Below are positions 5,043 to 6,373 of a DNA stretch of 6,373 bases, one piece after another. Positions within the stretch are counted from its first letter, which is position 1; every line of letters starts with the position of its first letter. Position numbers and translations under genes: made by a program. A model generated the notes under the pieces. It saw nothing but the letters and a program-made list of their open reading frames with translations, was not told the origin of the DNA and searched no databases. This DNA comes from an uncultured Eubacteriales bacterium (GTDB taxonomy: Bacteria > Bacillota > Clostridia > Lachnospirales > CAG-274), in NCBI GenBank assembly GCA_902497185.1, contig CABVEG010000102.1, positions 1 through 6,373 on the forward strand. Direction: 5' to 3'.

Positions 5043-6373
5043 TGCGCAGTGCTATTAAAAAAATATTTTGGCTCTATGCCTTTATTTTTCTCCTTCTTAT
5101 AGGATATTTATTAAAGCTTTGTTTGTACGATTCCCATAGCTTTGTTGCAAACCCTTCAAATCCAAGACTTTCACAATCCTATGAGGGTATTAAAAGAGGC
5201 TCAATTTATGATGCCAATGGCGATGTAATTGCAGAGGATGTTGAAAATGACGATGGTGAATATGAAAGAGTTTATAAGAATGCCAAGTATTATGCCCATG
5301 TTGTAGGCTATACAGTAAAGGGTAAGGCAGGTGTAGAGGCAAAGTATAATTTTAGACTTGAAACAATAAATAATGAGTTTTTGCAGAGAGTTGCCAATTT
5401 GTTTTTAAATAAGCCAATAGAGGGTAACAGTCTTGTGCTCACCATTGATAACAGACTTCAGGAAATTGCCGGAGAGGAACTTGGAAATCAAAAGGGTGCT
5501 ATTGTTGCTATGGAGCCTTCAACAGGTAAAATACTTGCAATGGTTTCAAATTCCACTTTTGACAGTAATTATGTAGAAGAAAATTGGGAAAGTTTGAACA
5601 GTGATGATGAAAATTCACCACTTTTAAACAGAGCTACACAGGGCTTGTATCCTCCCGGCTCTACCTTTAAGATCGTTACGGCGGCGGCGGCACTTCAGTC
5701 TGATAAGAGCCTTAGTGATTTTGAAATTGACTGTGATGGCGATGAAAAGTTTGGTCACAGCATAATTCACTGCTATGATGGCAAGGCACATGGCAATGTT
5801 AAAATGGACTCGGCATTTGCAAAGAGCTGTAATATTTATTTTTCGGAATTAGGTGTTAAAATCGGAGCGGGCAAACTTATTGATATGGCAAATGCTTTTG
5901 GATTTAATAAGGATATTAGGCTTGCTCTTGAATACAGCCGTTCCACATTTCCAATGACCGAAGATGCAGAGGAAATGGAAATTGTGGAAACAGCCTTTGG
6001 ACAGGGCAGAACTCTTGTTACCCCCTTATTTATGGCTATGATTACATCGGCTGTTGCGAACAATGGTATTATGATGCAGCCTTATGTTGTAGATCACAGC
6101 TTAACTCCTAACGGTGGAATAAGAAACAGAACGATACCTGTCAAACTTAATCAGGCAATATCTCCCGAGCTTGCTGATGAAATAAAAGAGCTTATGTGCG
6201 GTGTTGTTGAAAATGGTACTGCCACAAGGGCGGCATTTAGCGTAAGTGGAACTGTTACAAATCCTGATAAAAATGAATCAGGCTCTTCAGCAACAAAGGG
6301 CGCCTATTCAGGTGAAATAAAAGTTGCAGGAAAAACGGGTACGGCGGAAAATCCACAGGGTGATGACCACGCA
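5042..6373 (+). CDS. Class B penicillin-binding protein (PbpA/PBP2-like transpeptidase), 3' end outside window
   Basis: Crosslinks peptidoglycan stem peptides outside the membrane as partner of the SEDS polymerase just upstream. The frame is open for 444 codons to the window edge without a stop. A single N-terminal anchor covers about residues 8-28 (IFWLYAFIFLLLIGYLLKL). The class B motif RGSIYDANGDVIAE is at 52-65 and GKAGVEAKYN at 94-103, so the pedestal domain is short, about 75 residues, as in PbpA-type proteins of about 490 residues. The transpeptidase domain begins near 130. All three catalytic motifs are present: STFK at 207-210 (nucleophile S207, K210), SCN at 262-264, and KTG at 431-433 followed by TAE. 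There is no N-terminal transglycosylase domain, so it is not class A. A Ser/Thr/Asn-rich stretch at about 400-424 precedes KTG. The start overlaps the SEDS stop by one base (TAATG) and has a strong ribosome binding site. Roughly 40-60 residues are probably missing. The symbol pbpA is plausible but not assigned. Confidence 0.94.
   Translation, partial: MRSAIKKIFWLYAFIFLLLIGYLLKLCLYDSHSFVANPSNPRLSQSYEGIKRGSIYDANGDVIAEDVENDDGEYERVYKNAKYYAHVVGYTVKGKAGVEAKYNFRLETINNEFLQRVANLFLNKPIEGNSLVLTIDNRLQEIAGEELGNQKGAIVAMEPSTGKILAMVSNSTFDSNYVEENWESLNSDDENSPLLNRATQGLYPPGSTFKIVTAAAALQSDKSLSDFEIDCDGDEKFGHSIIHCYDGKAHGNVKMDSAFAKSCNIYFSELGVKIGAGKLIDMANAFGFNKDIRLALEYSRSTFPMTEDAEEMEIVETAFGQGRTLVTPLFMAMITSAVANNGIMMQPYVVDHSLTPNGGIRNRTIPVKLNQAISPELADEIKELMCGVVENGTATRAAFSVSGTVTNPDKNESGSSATKGAYSGEIKVAGKTGTAENPQGDDHA

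Noticed and set aside
5836..6063. Minus-strand open frame of 75 codons inside the PBP gene
   Set aside because: It is antisense to the conserved transpeptidase domain, with no domain and no gene context.
1..6373. Mobile element, phage, defence or CRISPR system
   Set aside because: No transposase, integrase, phage or defence domain, spaced direct-repeat array, tRNA or rRNA was seen; all four genes are recognisable chromosomal families with uniform codon use.

Overview
The window reads as chromosomal DNA from a low-GC, Gram-positive-type bacterium, most likely a member of the Clostridia. The clues are AT-rich DNA with A/T-ending codons, strong AGGAGG-type ribosome binding sites, a ZapA gene directly followed by a large U32-family protein (a pairing I recall as common in Clostridia), and a RodA/FtsW gene directly followed by a short PbpA-type class B penicillin-binding protein. 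I cannot name genus or species from sequence alone.

Layout. Bases 1-193 are a very AT-rich intergenic region. It holds a possible AU-rich hairpin that could end an upstream gene, an 11-bp direct repeat, and a good extended -10 promoter embedded in a perfect 9+9 bp inverted repeat. Four plus-strand genes follow with almost no space between them: a ZapA-like division protein with a very long coiled coil (194-1144); a 777-residue U32 'peptidase' of the RlhA/YdcP type, probably an RNA hydroxylase (1158-3491); a SEDS-family glycosyltransferase of the RodA/FtsW type (3492-5042); and a class B penicillin-binding protein that runs off the right edge (5042-6373, 444 codons present). The gaps are 13 bp, 0 bp and a 1-bp overlap, each start has a Shine-Dalgarno sequence, and I see no terminator between genes. 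This looks like one translationally coupled operon driven from the promoter near base 140.

How the genes fit together. The last two encode a classic peptidoglycan synthase pair: the SEDS protein polymerises glycan strands from lipid II and its cognate class B PBP crosslinks them. ZapA binds and bundles FtsZ at midcell, so three of the four genes concern division or envelope growth. The U32 gene is the outsider. Its characterised relatives modify rRNA, tRNA or ubiquinone precursors with an Fe-S cluster, so it is more likely an RNA-modifying enzyme carried in the operon than a protease acting on the wall.

I see no mobile element, CRISPR array, tRNA, rRNA or phage gene, and nothing that makes a clearly new multi-gene system. 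The most unusual points are a 14-residue repeat with phased Lys/Arg in the core of the ZapA coiled coil, the apparent second barrel with its own cysteine set in the U32 protein, the extended ends of the SEDS protein, and a small CCTCC/GGAGG competing-hairpin arrangement just before the PBP start.
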